Assembly: GCF_037935975.1 (NCBI RefSeq)
Contig: NZ_CP149817.1
Location: forward strand, 2,294,001-2,358,000
Origin: Teredinibacter turnerae
GTDB taxonomy: Bacteria; Pseudomonadota; Gammaproteobacteria; Pseudomonadales; Cellvibrionaceae
Reading direction: 5' to 3'
DNA: 64,000 nt
The translations under genes were made by a program, and so were the position numbers. Of this stretch, positions 45,886-53,827 are shown in pieces. The stretch's first letter is position 1. Each line of letters starts with the position of its first letter. The notes under the pieces were generated by a model. The model ran no database searches. It worked only from the letters and a program-made list of their open reading frames with translations, and was not told where the DNA came from.

Positions 45886-45913
45886 AAAGCCCGCTTATGT
45901 AGCGGGCTTTTTT
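45886..45913 (+). terminator. Terminator of tRNA-Ala
   Basis: AAAGCCCGCT and AGCGGGCTTTTTT form a strong hairpin around a TATGT loop with a T-run. The same terminator is repeated in each downstream unit. Confidence 0.93.
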
Positions 45914-45980
45914 GTGCCTGAAATTCGGCTATTTGCAGGTGTAATAGTCCCGTTCGTTGTACTGTTCGAAACGCAGAAGC

Positions 45981-46095
45981 AGCTCAGCTGGGAGAGCGCA
46001 ACACTGGCGGTGTTGAGGCGGCCGGCGTTCCGGGCAGCGTCGATCCCGCTAGGCTCCACCAAAACGAAAAGCCCGCTTATGTAGCGGGCTTTTTT
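45981..46095 (+). ncRNA. tRNA-Ala-like unit 1 of 5 (pseudo-tRNA plus terminator)
   Basis: Closest in spacer to the true tRNA gene: the sequence following it is almost identical to the one following tRNA-Ala. D arm intact (GCTCAGCTGGGAGAGC). Acceptor 5' strand replaced by AGAAGCA. No promoter of its own is evident. The hairpin core, encoded ACCA and terminator are intact. Whether it is expressed is unknown. Confidence 0.6.
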
Positions 46096-46162
46096 GTGCC
46101 TGAAATTCGGCTATTTGCAGGTGTAATAGTCCCGTTCGTTGTACTGTTCGAAACGCAAAAGC

Positions 46163-46277
46163 AGCTCAGCTGGAAGAGCGCAACACTGGCGGTGTTGAGG
46201 CGGCCGGCGCTCCGGGCTGCGTCGATCCCGCTAGGCTCCACCAAAACGAAAAGCCTGCTGATGTAGCGGGCTTTTTT
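46163..46277 (+). ncRNA. tRNA-Ala-like unit 2 of 5
   Basis: Core as in unit 1, with GGCGCTCC in the inserted arm, GGGCTGCG instead of GGGCAGCG, and a CTGCTGATG change in the terminator loop side that leaves one G-U or mismatch in the stem. D arm GCTCAGCTGGAAGAGC. Followed by the first spacer type in a more diverged form. Confidence 0.55.
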
Positions 46278-46342
46278 GTGTCTGTAATTCGGCTATTCGC
46301 GGGTGTAATAGCCCCGTTCGGCACTCTTGGAAACGCAAAAGC

Positions 46343-46457
46343 AGCTCAGCGGGGAGAGCGCAACACTGGCGGTGTTGAGGCGGCCGGCGCTCCGGGCAGC
46401 GTCGATCCCGCTAGGCTCCACCAAAACGAAAAGCCTGCTCATGTAGCGGGCTTTTTT
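46343..46457 (+). ncRNA. tRNA-Ala-like unit 3 of 5
   Basis: Core as in unit 1 with GGCGCTCC. D arm GCTCAGCGGGGAGAGC. The spacer that follows switches to a second type containing TTTAACGACAAATAG and CTGAGAGCTTG, shared with the next unit. Confidence 0.55.
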
Positions 46458-46522
46458 GTGTCTGAAATTTAACGACAAATAGTTCAGTACGCCCGATTGT
46501 CATCACCTGAGAGCTTGCGAGC

Positions 46523-46637
46523 CGCTCAGCAGGGAGAGCGCAACACTGGCGGTGTTGAGGCGGCCGGCGCTCCGGGCAGCGTCGATCCCGCTAGGCTCCA
46601 CCAAAACGAAAAGCCCGCTCATGCAGCGGGCTTTTTT
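46523..46637 (+). ncRNA. tRNA-Ala-like unit 4 of 5
   Basis: Core as in unit 3. Starts GAGCCGCTCAGCAGGGAGAG. Terminator loop reads CATGC. Followed by the second spacer type. Confidence 0.55.
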
Positions 46638-46702
46638 GTGCCTGAAGTTTAACGACAAATAGTACTAGACGCCTATTTTTCATCCCCTGAGAGCTTGAGA
46701 GC

Positions 46703-46817
46703 CGCTAAGCTGGTAGAGCGCAACACTGGCGGTGTTGAGGCGGCCGGCGTTCCGGGCAGCGTCGATCCCGCTAGGCTCCACCAAAACGAAAAGCCTGCTC
46801 ATGTAGCGGGCTTTTTT
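46703..46817 (+). ncRNA. tRNA-Ala-like unit 5 of 5
   Basis: Last unit, with GGCGTTCC as in unit 1 and a D-arm-like CGCTAAGCTGGTAGAGC, which no longer pairs fully. The similarity ends within about 20 bp after its terminator, where unrelated AT-richer DNA begins. Confidence 0.55.
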
Positions 46818-47689
46818 GTGCCCGCAATTTAAGTCCAGATAGATTGCCGTTTCTGGCTCACGCAACTTGTGTGTTATGAGATACCAAAAGTTGATTGATC
46901 TGCCATGCGAACCACGATGGTTCGACAAGCTTTAATCTCCTCTCTTAATCTTTTGGCCTTCGTAGGTAAAATAGGACGTGCATACATGGATGCCAGATGC
47001 GGTGGGCGTGTGGGTTTAATCTCAGTCTGCAACGAGACGCCAGTCTTATATTGGCCTATTCAGAAATGCGAGCGCAGAGCACGCGGTACGCTTGAAAATA
47101 AGATGATCTACTTCGTGTCAATTATCCCAATCAACGCCCCTGAGAAAAAACTCAGAGAATGGCTCGTAATGGAAATAGGGGGTCTCTGTTCAAAATTAGT
47201 GAGTATTTGCGGTTGGCAACTCATGGAAATTTAACGAAAGCGAAATTTAGTGTGTTAAATAGCGCCTCACTCGTTGCGAGGCATGAATGTAAATGATGAG
47301 AGCTCTCTCAGTGGAGAGACAAACGGCACTAGGAATAAAGGCAGATAAATAAGTGGTTTTTAAATCGTCTGAGATACATTTTTTTGATGTCCTACGGCAG
47401 CCTGGAATATTAACTACGCTTGCTCTGGCGATCAGCAGTGCTTCAGAAAAAGTGCACTTGTGTAAAGCTAGCGAATTAGCACACAGTCAACCTCTAAATC
47501 AGTAATCAACCGCTAAAAAGGAAACCAACCACATGGGTACTGTAAAAAGGAGTGTTACGGTCTACATATGGGTGACCCGGTAGCACGTTTCTTTTTAAAA
47601 TTACGTTACCTGGGGCAGTGGGTTGAAATGTGGACCCCGTATGATGTTCATCTATACGCGCTTCAAATTAAGTCAGCCAAGGGTTTTTC
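46818..47689. other. Gene-poor stretch after the tRNA-like array
   Basis: No gene can be supported. A rightward frame of 109 codons (46905-47234) has no recognisable similarity, an unlikely Cys/Arg-rich composition and no ribosome-binding site. The base composition is more AT-rich than in the flanking housekeeping regions. The end of the stretch should hold the promoter of the deacetylase gene. Confidence 0.45.
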
Positions 47690-48637
47690 ATGAGCAATCG
47701 ATTGGTGTATTCAGAGGGGTATGATTTCGCCGTGGCGGGGCTTGACAAGCTTCATCCCTTTGATGCAAAAAAAATCAGTAAAGCGTGGAATATACTCAAC
47801 GATGAAATCCCTGATTTGGTTGAATACCACCTTTCCCCAAAGGAATTGGCGGCAGACGAACTCTTAAAGCTTATCCATACGAGTGAATATTTAAAATCAC
47901 TTAGTCAATCGACAGCCATAGCTAAGGTGGTTGAGCTTGGGTTGCTCCGATTTTTCCCTTCAGGCATTCTTGCTAGAAGTTTGCTCGACCCGATTCGGTT
48001 GGCGACAAGCGGAACTTTGCTTGCCTCGCAGTATGCAGTTAAAAACCAAGCGATGGTGATGAACTTTGGTGGAGGCTATCATCATGCGTTTTCGAATCGT
48101 GGCGAGGGGTTTTGTTTTTTTGCTGATGCAGCGCTGGCGATAAAGTCATCTAGAATCAGTGGTCTACTGCAACAAAATGACAATGTCGGAATGATCGACT
48201 TGGACGCGCATCGAGGTAATGGGTTTGAGTCATTTTTTACTGATGATTCGTCTGTATCAATATTTGACATGTATAATTTCCAGGTGTATCCCGGCCTGCA
48301 CCCTGGTGATGTTGATGACTACCCTTATATGGTTCCGCTGCAAAGCGGAATGTCAGGAGCAAGCTACCTAAGAGCACTCAAGGAAGAATTGCCAGCGTTT
48401 CTTGAAACACTGCAGGATGCGAAGCTTGTGTTCTATAACGCTGGAACCGATGTTCTAGCGGGTGATCGGTTGGGGAGGTTAAATCTATCATTTCAGCATG
48501 TTGTGGAGCGTGATCGCTACGTACTTCAACAGCTAAAAGCTTTGGCTGTGCCTGTGGTTGTGTTAACTAGTGGCGGATACACCAGCGAGTCATACAAGCT
48601 GGTTGCTGAATGCGCCAAAATATTAGTGAATATGTAA
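47690..48637 (+). CDS. Histone-deacetylase-family protein (class IV, HDAC11-like)
   Basis: Zinc-dependent deacetylase fold, 315 residues. The N-terminal HPFDAKKISKAWNIL is the class IV start. NFGGGYHHAFSNRGEGFC carries the paired active-site His (131, 132); the zinc ligands are D172 and H174 in MIDLDAHRGNG and D254 in YNAGTDVLAGD; the catalytic-tyrosine loop is TSGGYTS (Y297). In GGGYHH the residue before the His pair is Tyr instead of the usual Trp or similar. Bacterial members act on acyl-lysines, polyamines or are uncharacterised; the substrate here is unknown. It lies alone in an accessory-looking region. Confidence 0.9.
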   Translation: MSNRLVYSEGYDFAVAGLDKLHPFDAKKISKAWNILNDEIPDLVEYHLSPKELAADELLKLIHTSEYLKSLSQSTAIAKVVELGLLRFFPSGILARSLLDPIRLATSGTLLASQYAVKNQAMVMNFGGGYHHAFSNRGEGFCFFADAALAIKSSRISGLLQQNDNVGMIDLDAHRGNGFESFFTDDSSVSIFDMYNFQVYPGLHPGDVDDYPYMVPLQSGMSGASYLRALKEELPAFLETLQDAKLVFYNAGTDVLAGDRLGRLNLSFQHVVERDRYVLQQLKALAVPVVVLTSGGYTSESYKLVAECAKILVNM

Positions 48638-48892
48638 AGAATTTAGGCTTCAAAAACGTGATTGAATAAATAATAACGCGCCTTAATAAATACCATTCGC
48701 CAAGGCGCTGATTCGAATACCTGGGACGGTAGGTGATGCAGGTGATGCAATGCACAAGGGCATGCACTGAAGAGCCACATGCATTTGCTTTAAGTGCCAG
48801 CCCGGCTACCAGGTTAAGTTCGGATCGTTATAGAAATGAATGAAAATAATATTTGGAGGTTTTTCTGAAATTGCAGGTATGCAGGGGGGCAG

Positions 48893-49276
48893 GTGTTTCG
48901 CACGTATCTCATATTGTCTATTTTAGTGGTTTCAGCGTGTTCGTCACATGGCACATTGAACAAAGCAGAGATTGCATTTGGTAAGCCGAGAATACATCTG
49001 TTTCTTTATGGGGAAAATAAAGAGAATTCTCGGAAATTTATCGAAGCGTTCAACGATGCTGGATTTGAAGTCGTGTTAAGGGCCGGAGCTCTACCAGTGG
49101 GAGACAACAAGAGTTTTATAATACATAGCCCAAACATTAATCCAAATCACTTTGTTGAAATCGAAAATATACTTCAAGTTCTAAAATCCGTAGGTGTAGA
49201 GGATTTGGTTCTGTATCAATATCAGCGGGGGAAGCACTACTATACCGCGAAGAATGTGGGTGTTTATCTTCTTTAA
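48893..49276 (+). CDS. Small predicted lipoprotein, unknown function
   Basis: A 127-residue protein that starts at a GTG preceded by an AGGGGGG site. The signal peptide FRTYLILSILVVSACSS ends in a lipobox (VVSAC, Cys16), so it should be lipid-anchored. The remainder alternates strand and helix (IHLFLYGENKENSRKFIEAFNDAGFEVVLRAG, then SVGVEDLVLYQYQRGKHYYT), suggesting a small alpha/beta domain. No family recognised. Separated by 250 bp from the deacetylase gene. Confidence 0.65.
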   Translation: MFRTYLILSILVVSACSSHGTLNKAEIAFGKPRIHLFLYGENKENSRKFIEAFNDAGFEVVLRAGALPVGDNKSFIIHSPNINPNHFVEIENILQVLKSVGVEDLVLYQYQRGKHYYTAKNVGVYLL

Positions 49277-49576
49277 AGCGGTAAATGTCAGGCAAACACG
49301 GCACGCCCTAAAAGGGCATCCGCAGAGCAAACCAGGGAGTAAATTGTGAGAGTCACTGCGAGCAAACCGTACACAACCCAAGCTTATGGTGGGAAGTAGG
49401 ATTCTAGGGTGGAGAAATAAATAATAAAAAATGCTCTCCTCATAGTACTCACAGAGAGTAGGCACACAAAGAGCCGTTACTATTCTATAAAATACTGAGG
49501 TGGCTTATTTAATTATCAAATAAACTATCCATAGCCACACCAATAAATAAATCATCAAAACAGCATAATACCCAAA
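49277..49576. other. Intergenic region between convergent lipoprotein and CHAT genes
   Basis: No gene supported; AT-rich towards the CHAT gene end. No clear intrinsic terminator hairpin with T-run was found. Confidence 0.4.
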
Positions 49577-52435
49577 TCAGCGGGGCTCAGGCGCTTGCGC
49601 CCGCTGTTCTTGTTGTTCTAACAGAACCTCCCAAGCGCTTAAACCGCCCTTAACACCCAAGTGTTCGTTTAAACCCAAGCCCTCAGCCAATCGAGCCAAC
49701 GCCTCCAGAACCTGAGCCAGTTGTATCGGCTTTGCCAAACGGTAAGCGGAAAGCCAAGCGTTTAACGCTTCAGAGCCTTGTTCGTTCTGTAAATGAATAT
49801 GCCCCATATTAAACAGCACTGTACACAATCCAGCGACATCCCCGATCTCCTGCCTTATCGTCAGCGATTGCTTCAAGTAGCTCAAGGCCGCCTCGTAATC
49901 GCCTTTCGCATCGTAGATCTGCGAGATATTGTTGAGGGTGGTGCCTTCCCCCGAGCGATCCCCGATCTCCTGCAGAATCGCCAGCGATTGCTTCAAGTAG
50001 CTCAAGGCCGTCTCGTAATCGCCCAAATGGAGATATTGCTTGCCAGTTTGTCCTAAAGCTTCTCCGCGAATGTGGGCGTTTTCCGCTTCGCAAATCGGCG
50101 GCAACCACTCTTCCAGTAAAGTACGATAAAGCCCGGCATTATTCAGCCGCCCCACAATGGTATCCATGGCAAAGCGATGTGCTAGTTCTTTTTGCTTTGC
50201 CCTCATCATGGCTCGGTGAAGGCTTTGAGCCATGGATAAGTTGCTGCGCTCGTTTTTGAACAAGTAACCCAGGTATTCTGCTGCTAACAGCCAACTGGCG
50301 TCCTCTATTGGAGTACCTAGGTGGTCGTTAACCGCCTTCACTACTAACTCAGGGCAGTGGTATTCATTGGCGAGCCAGTGGGGATTGTGGCTTTGTTCTA
50401 CGAGGGAGAAGTTGACTAATTCCGCCAACAGAGATTCGGGGTCAGTGAGGTCTGCGCCCAGTTTAATCACGCCTTCTATGGGCACGGGTTCCTCAAAGAC
50501 TTGCATCCGCTGCAATAATTGCCGCTGTTCGTCACTGCGTTGGTGGAGTAATTGCTGTAGCGCCATATCCGTTTGCACGTCACTTTCGGCTTGTGACAAG
50601 GCTTGGAGAAACTGGGTTTCCTCCTCTAGGTTCATACTCTTTGCTGCGGCGCTAAAGTATTGTAAGCCGCGGCCGTTGCCATTGAGTACGCGGTAGATTT
50701 TTCTCAGTTTGCTGTAATCACTGGTGGGCTGCCCCTGCAGCACGAACAGTTGCAGAAAGTCTCCGTAGCTCAGGTGGTCCAGAGGCCAATGGTGGTCTTC
50801 TGGCCATTCGGGCAGCAACCAACGGGAGGTGGCGAGTAAAACAACGCCTTTGTCCGCTAAGCGCTGGGCAGCGCGGATAAAAGCTTCGACAGTTTTATCC
50901 TGCAAAGCGCGTGATTGCTCGTTTTGCAGGCTCTCCAAATTATCTAACAGTATCAACAGTTTTTCGGTGCGTTGGGCACACAGCGCGTCCAATAACTTAA
51001 AAGACAATTGTTCTGGGTCTTTGACTACTTCACAGACGTCTTTAAACCAATCTCTATTCTCTTTGTTCAGCTTTAACCTGAGATCCAGGTAAAAGTCGTC
51101 CCAGTGTTGTCCTTCCTTCGCCGACCAAGCCACTACTTGCCAACCGGCCTGTTGGCACTCTAAGGCGAGTTTGCCCGCCAAGGCGGTTTTGCCCTGTCCA
51201 CCGGGGCCGGTAAACAATAACTGGCTCCGTTTTCCCTGTCGTAACTGACCCATAAATTTGCGTAATTCCCGACGGCGACCACGAAATTTCTCTGGTAGCG
51301 GTACGCCTTCCAGCTTGGTTTGGAGTCGGTACTGGTGGGGTGGCTGGGCCTCAAATTGCCAGTGAATTAAGGGAGCCTCCAAGTGTGCACAATAGAGAGT
51401 GGGCAAACACCATTGGCCCAAACTGAGTTCGGCCAGTTCGCTTTTGTCTCCATCCTTCCCGATACTGTTTTTAATGGGTGTAATGATGGCTTTGCGGGCG
51501 GCTTGCAGGGCAACATCGACTCTTTCGCGGAGGGCAATGGCATCACAGAAGGCCCGAGCAAAGAGAATGCCGGCGCGATCCATCACCGATTCACGCATAC
51601 CGATAACAAAGGGAAGGTGTGCGGCCATTAAGCGCCGGGCCAAACCATTGTTCAGGGCATCTGATGCTGCTTTGCCCGATTCACAAGCGGAAAGTACCAC
51701 ACCGCGAACAGCGCAGCCGTGAAAAGCTGAAGCCAATGTCTCTTCTTCTATCGCTTCACTAAAGCCCCAGTCATCTTCAAAGATAAAACAACCCCGACTG
51801 CCTTGGTCATCAATCGCCGATTGAATAAACTTGCCATGACCCGAGAGAAACACCAGGTGCGGTTTAAAAGTTTTCAATTGTTGTTGCAAGGTCTCAAAGC
51901 GGCCATCATTAGGAGCTTCGAACAGCACTTGACCCGAGGCAATAGCGGGCATCAACGCTTCCAAGACGGCTTCTTGCTCTTCTTCAACGGCTAGGCGGCC
52001 ACGTTCTGGGTTCAGGTCATCTGGCAGAGAGGTAAACAACAATACCCGCAGGGGGCCCGCGTTAACTTCCTCGGGTTCGGTATCTGCTTGTGGTACATGT
52101 CGGCTGAACGTAAACGCGGTTTCTCTGCCTAGGAACCCATGTTGCGGGTGGTGAAGGATTTCCCAAGGCAGATTTTGAATAGCTGGATCTGCACTTTTAA
52201 CAACAATGGGTAACACTTTGTTACCTGCGTATTCAAGCGATTGTTGAAAGCCTTCGGCAGAATTAATCGCCTGCCACAGCTGACTACCAATGGCTTTTAA
52301 GCGATCGTCGGTCACCAACTCGCAGTGGGCATAGCTCAAGGCCAATTCGTGGGCCGCTCGCTTCAGCTGCGGGTACTGTTGGAGCAAATCATCGGGCGGC
52401 TCGATGACAAACGCAGTTTTGCAAACTTGTGTCAT
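49577..52435 (-). CDS. CHAT protease - STAND NTPase - TPR protein, likely defence or cell-death effector
   Basis: A 952-residue protein with three parts. The N-terminal CHAT (caspase-like) domain carries the catalytic dyad H200 in VFLSGHGKF and C251 in VLSACESGKAA. The central NTPase of the STAND/NB-ARC class has Walker A GPGGQGKTA (410-418), Walker B LLILLDNLES (D498), and the ATSRWLLPEWP sensor-like segment. The C-terminus holds about three TPR repeats (about 790-900, 40-residue period, SYLKQSL-I-QEIGD). This is the layout of STAND sensors in which ligand recognition by repeats triggers oligomerisation and an effector protease. It overlaps the zinc-ribbon gene by four bases (ATGA), the last of a three-gene leftward operon. 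No transposase or integrase is adjacent. Confidence 0.9.
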   Translation of the reverse strand: MTQVCKTAFVIEPPDDLLQQYPQLKRAAHELALSYAHCELVTDDRLKAIGSQLWQAINSAEGFQQSLEYAGNKVLPIVVKSADPAIQNLPWEILHHPQHGFLGRETAFTFSRHVPQADTEPEEVNAGPLRVLLFTSLPDDLNPERGRLAVEEEQEAVLEALMPAIASGQVLFEAPNDGRFETLQQQLKTFKPHLVFLSGHGKFIQSAIDDQGSRGCFIFEDDWGFSEAIEEETLASAFHGCAVRGVVLSACESGKAASDALNNGLARRLMAAHLPFVIGMRESVMDRAGILFARAFCDAIALRERVDVALQAARKAIITPIKNSIGKDGDKSELAELSLGQWCLPTLYCAHLEAPLIHWQFEAQPPHQYRLQTKLEGVPLPEKFRGRRRELRKFMGQLRQGKRSQLLFTGPGGQGKTALAGKLALECQQAGWQVVAWSAKEGQHWDDFYLDLRLKLNKENRDWFKDVCEVVKDPEQLSFKLLDALCAQRTEKLLILLDNLESLQNEQSRALQDKTVEAFIRAAQRLADKGVVLLATSRWLLPEWPEDHHWPLDHLSYGDFLQLFVLQGQPTSDYSKLRKIYRVLNGNGRGLQYFSAAAKSMNLEEETQFLQALSQAESDVQTDMALQQLLHQRSDEQRQLLQRMQVFEEPVPIEGVIKLGADLTDPESLLAELVNFSLVEQSHNPHWLANEYHCPELVVKAVNDHLGTPIEDASWLLAAEYLGYLFKNERSNLSMAQSLHRAMMRAKQKELAHRFAMDTIVGRLNNAGLYRTLLEEWLPPICEAENAHIRGEALGQTGKQYLHLGDYETALSYLKQSLAILQEIGDRSGEGTTLNNISQIYDAKGDYEAALSYLKQSLTIRQEIGDVAGLCTVLFNMGHIHLQNEQGSEALNAWLSAYRLAKPIQLAQVLEALARLAEGLGLNEHLGVKGGLSAWEVLLEQQEQRAQAPEPR
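49841..50023 (-). repeat. Near-identical 120-bp-period DNA repeat coding for two TPR units
   Basis: The 63 bases at 49841-49903 recur at 49961-50023 with five differences, exactly 120 bp (40 codons) apart. Both code for the A/B-helix junction of consecutive TPRs. Identity at DNA level is higher than protein constraint alone would ask for, pointing to a recent duplication or gene conversion in the putative sensor region. Confidence 0.85.
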
Positions 52436-52689
52436 GACAACTCTTCTTCCGTGGGTTCAGAGGTCTCAATAACCTCCGGCAGATTTAGGGTTTCTCTCTC
52501 CAAGTCGATATCGCTACCTCTGAGTACTTCGCTTTTGCTGTCCCGGTAGCGATTAAAATCATAGACACCGCGTTTGCTGCAATAGGGGCAGTCGATGATT
52601 ACCCTGGGATTACCGCTTATTTCCCGCGTGAGCTGATAGGTTTTACCGCAGTTCCAACACTTGAATGTGAGCCTCATTCTATTCTTCAT
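52432..52689 (-). CDS. Small zinc-ribbon protein of the CHAT module
   Basis: An 85-residue protein whose first half is a zinc ribbon: C11-x2-C14 in KCWNCGKTYQL and C34-x2-C37 in DCPYCSKRG, with a beta-strand spacer. The second half is acidic and low in hydrophobics (EVIETSEPTEEELS). It lies 12 bp after the 2-TM gene and overlaps the CHAT gene by four bases, so the three proteins are almost certainly made together. It may be an adaptor that binds nucleic acid or its operon partners; this is inference. Confidence 0.8.
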   Translation of the reverse strand: MKNRMRLTFKCWNCGKTYQLTREISGNPRVIIDCPYCSKRGVYDFNRYRDSKSEVLRGSDIDLERETLNLPEVIETSEPTEEELS

Positions 52690-52701
52690 TTTCCTATTCC
52701 T

Positions 52702-53163
52702 TTAGAAAATAGAGACAGTGGCAGCAATAATACCGAAAAAGAAAAAACCGCAGGCAATAAGTAAGCGACAATATTTGTATTGAGCAGAGGACTGGAAAAA
52801 AGCTTCGATGCTTAGTGCCTGATCGGCTTCAGTACTGTGCTCGATATAGATAACATTTCGATCAACGTTGTATTTCTTCGGTAGTACGGCCCAGAGAGTC
52901 ATAAGCAATGCAACAAACCAGCAGAAAAATGCGATAGCAACTTCTATACCCGTGACAACGGCTTGCTTGCCTTGTACAAGCTTCAGGGCGGTTGCGTATA
53001 AACCGGGGACGGATAACTCAATGGTAATCAACAATTTTCCGAGTTCATCCATTCGTGTAACTTGAGCGGCAATTTCTTCATCAAATTTTTGCCGGAGTAT
53101 GTCGTCGGTGGGCGAGGGCGGGCAGGTCGATAAAACAAGAGGGCTGGGCTCTTCCGATTCCAT
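52702..53163 (-). CDS. Two-transmembrane protein of the CHAT module
   Basis: A 153-residue protein, first gene of the operon. A charged N-terminal region (about 1-43, Pro/Ser-rich, then FDEEIAAQVTRMDELGKLL) is followed by an amphipathic stretch, TM helix 1 (about 69-94, VVTGIEVAIAFFCWFVALLM), a 36-residue loop and TM helix 2 (about 131-153, LLIACGFFFFGIIAATVSIF) that ends the protein. No enzymatic motif is seen. In a CHAT operon a small membrane protein is a plausible proteolytic substrate or pore-forming effector, by analogy with caspase-like/gasdermin pairs; this remains a hypothesis. Confidence 0.75.
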   Translation of the reverse strand: MESEEPSPLVLSTCPPSPTDDILRQKFDEEIAAQVTRMDELGKLLITIELSVPGLYATALKLVQGKQAVVTGIEVAIAFFCWFVALLMTLWAVLPKKYNVDRNVIYIEHSTEADQALSIEAFFQSSAQYKYCRLLIACGFFFFGIIAATVSIF

Positions 53164-53771
53164 TATTGAATTCCTGACGTAAACTAGTCGAGCAAGTGGG
53201 AGATGATAAAAATTTACAATGCTGGTCTCGGTTGCGGTTTAGACTGCTTACTGCAAAATGTAAGCCTGCTTTGGGCTAACAAAGAAATCTCTGAATGAAA
53301 ATATCTCATGGCTGCAATGGAGGGTAAAGCGGCTTTTAGATAAAGCTGTCCAGATTGACGCCTAATTAAACCTCCGCTCGTTCTGCCAGTCCAAGCACAT
53401 CATAAACTTCAACTCATAGGCCTCTGCACGTGCTCTCCAGCTTTGTGTGACTCATAAGCAGTTGGATCGCTCATCGGCTCTTTGTTCGTATGTAGATCGG
53501 GGTGACTTTTTTGCTAATTTTTGGCTGCGTGCCCTAGTCATTGGGGGATAAATCGACTGGGCTGAAACATGGTTTGATGCTGCGAGCGAGGAGATAAAGA
53601 GGACATCACCGATGACATTCACCGATGAAATATGCCGATGAGAAAAAAAGAGCAAAAAAATACGGATGTGCGCTGATGAGTCACAGTCGTTTTTTCAAGT
53701 CTCAGCAAATCCGACACAAACCTGAGACAGGCACTTAAGCGGAGTTATATAATTAATTACCCCATTAAAAG
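53164..53771. other. Gene-free region upstream of the CHAT module
   Basis: Should carry the promoter of the three-gene module. A short repeated motif (CACCGATGA, CACCGATGA, GCCGATGAG) occurs around 53610-53642. A 67-codon leftward frame at 53452-53655 lacks support. Confidence 0.4.
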
Positions 53772-53804
53772 AAAAAGTGCGACATGACTATGTCGCACTT
53801 TTTT
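53772..53804. terminator. Bidirectional terminator
   Basis: AAAAAGTGCGACAT and ATGTCGCACTTTTTT pair perfectly around a GACT loop, with A-run and T-run. It lies 24 bp after the stop codon of the large secreted protein (leftward) and marks the end of its transcript. Confidence 0.93.
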
Positions 53805-53827
53805 CATTGTTTACTGGCTGGCTGGAT

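Larger units (their letters stand above)
45981..46817 (+). repeat. Tandem array of five tRNA-Ala-derived units, period about 180 bp
   Basis: Units begin at 45981, 46163, 46343, 46523 and 46703 and their terminators end at 46095, 46277, 46457, 46637 and 46817. Each keeps a D-arm-like stretch, the anticodon arm with one A-to-G change (CTGGCGG loop, which also lets the stem extend to CAACAC/GTGTTG), a T-arm 3' half, AGGCTCCACCA and the terminator. All five share the same modification: the variable loop and 5' T-arm are replaced by a longer GC-rich stretch (GGCGGCCGGCG-YTCCGGGC-GCG). None keeps the GGGGCCT 5' acceptor strand, so none can fold as a tRNA. The roughly 115-bp core is almost invariant, whereas the roughly 65-bp spacers come in two unrelated types. 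Confidence 0.93.

Noticed and set aside
45981-46817. CRISPR-like array
   Set aside because: The repeat units are about 115 bp with tRNA parts and terminators, spacers are homologous to each other, and no cas gene is near.
46278-46928. Open frames within the tRNA-like units (46278-46472 +, 46293-46478 -, 46680-46928 -)
   Set aside because: They arise because the same noncoding core is repeated; the repeated amino-acid stretch only mirrors repeated DNA.
46905-47234. 109-codon frame after the tRNA-like array
   Set aside because: No ribosome-binding site or motif, atypical composition; kept only as a note in the gene-poor stretch.
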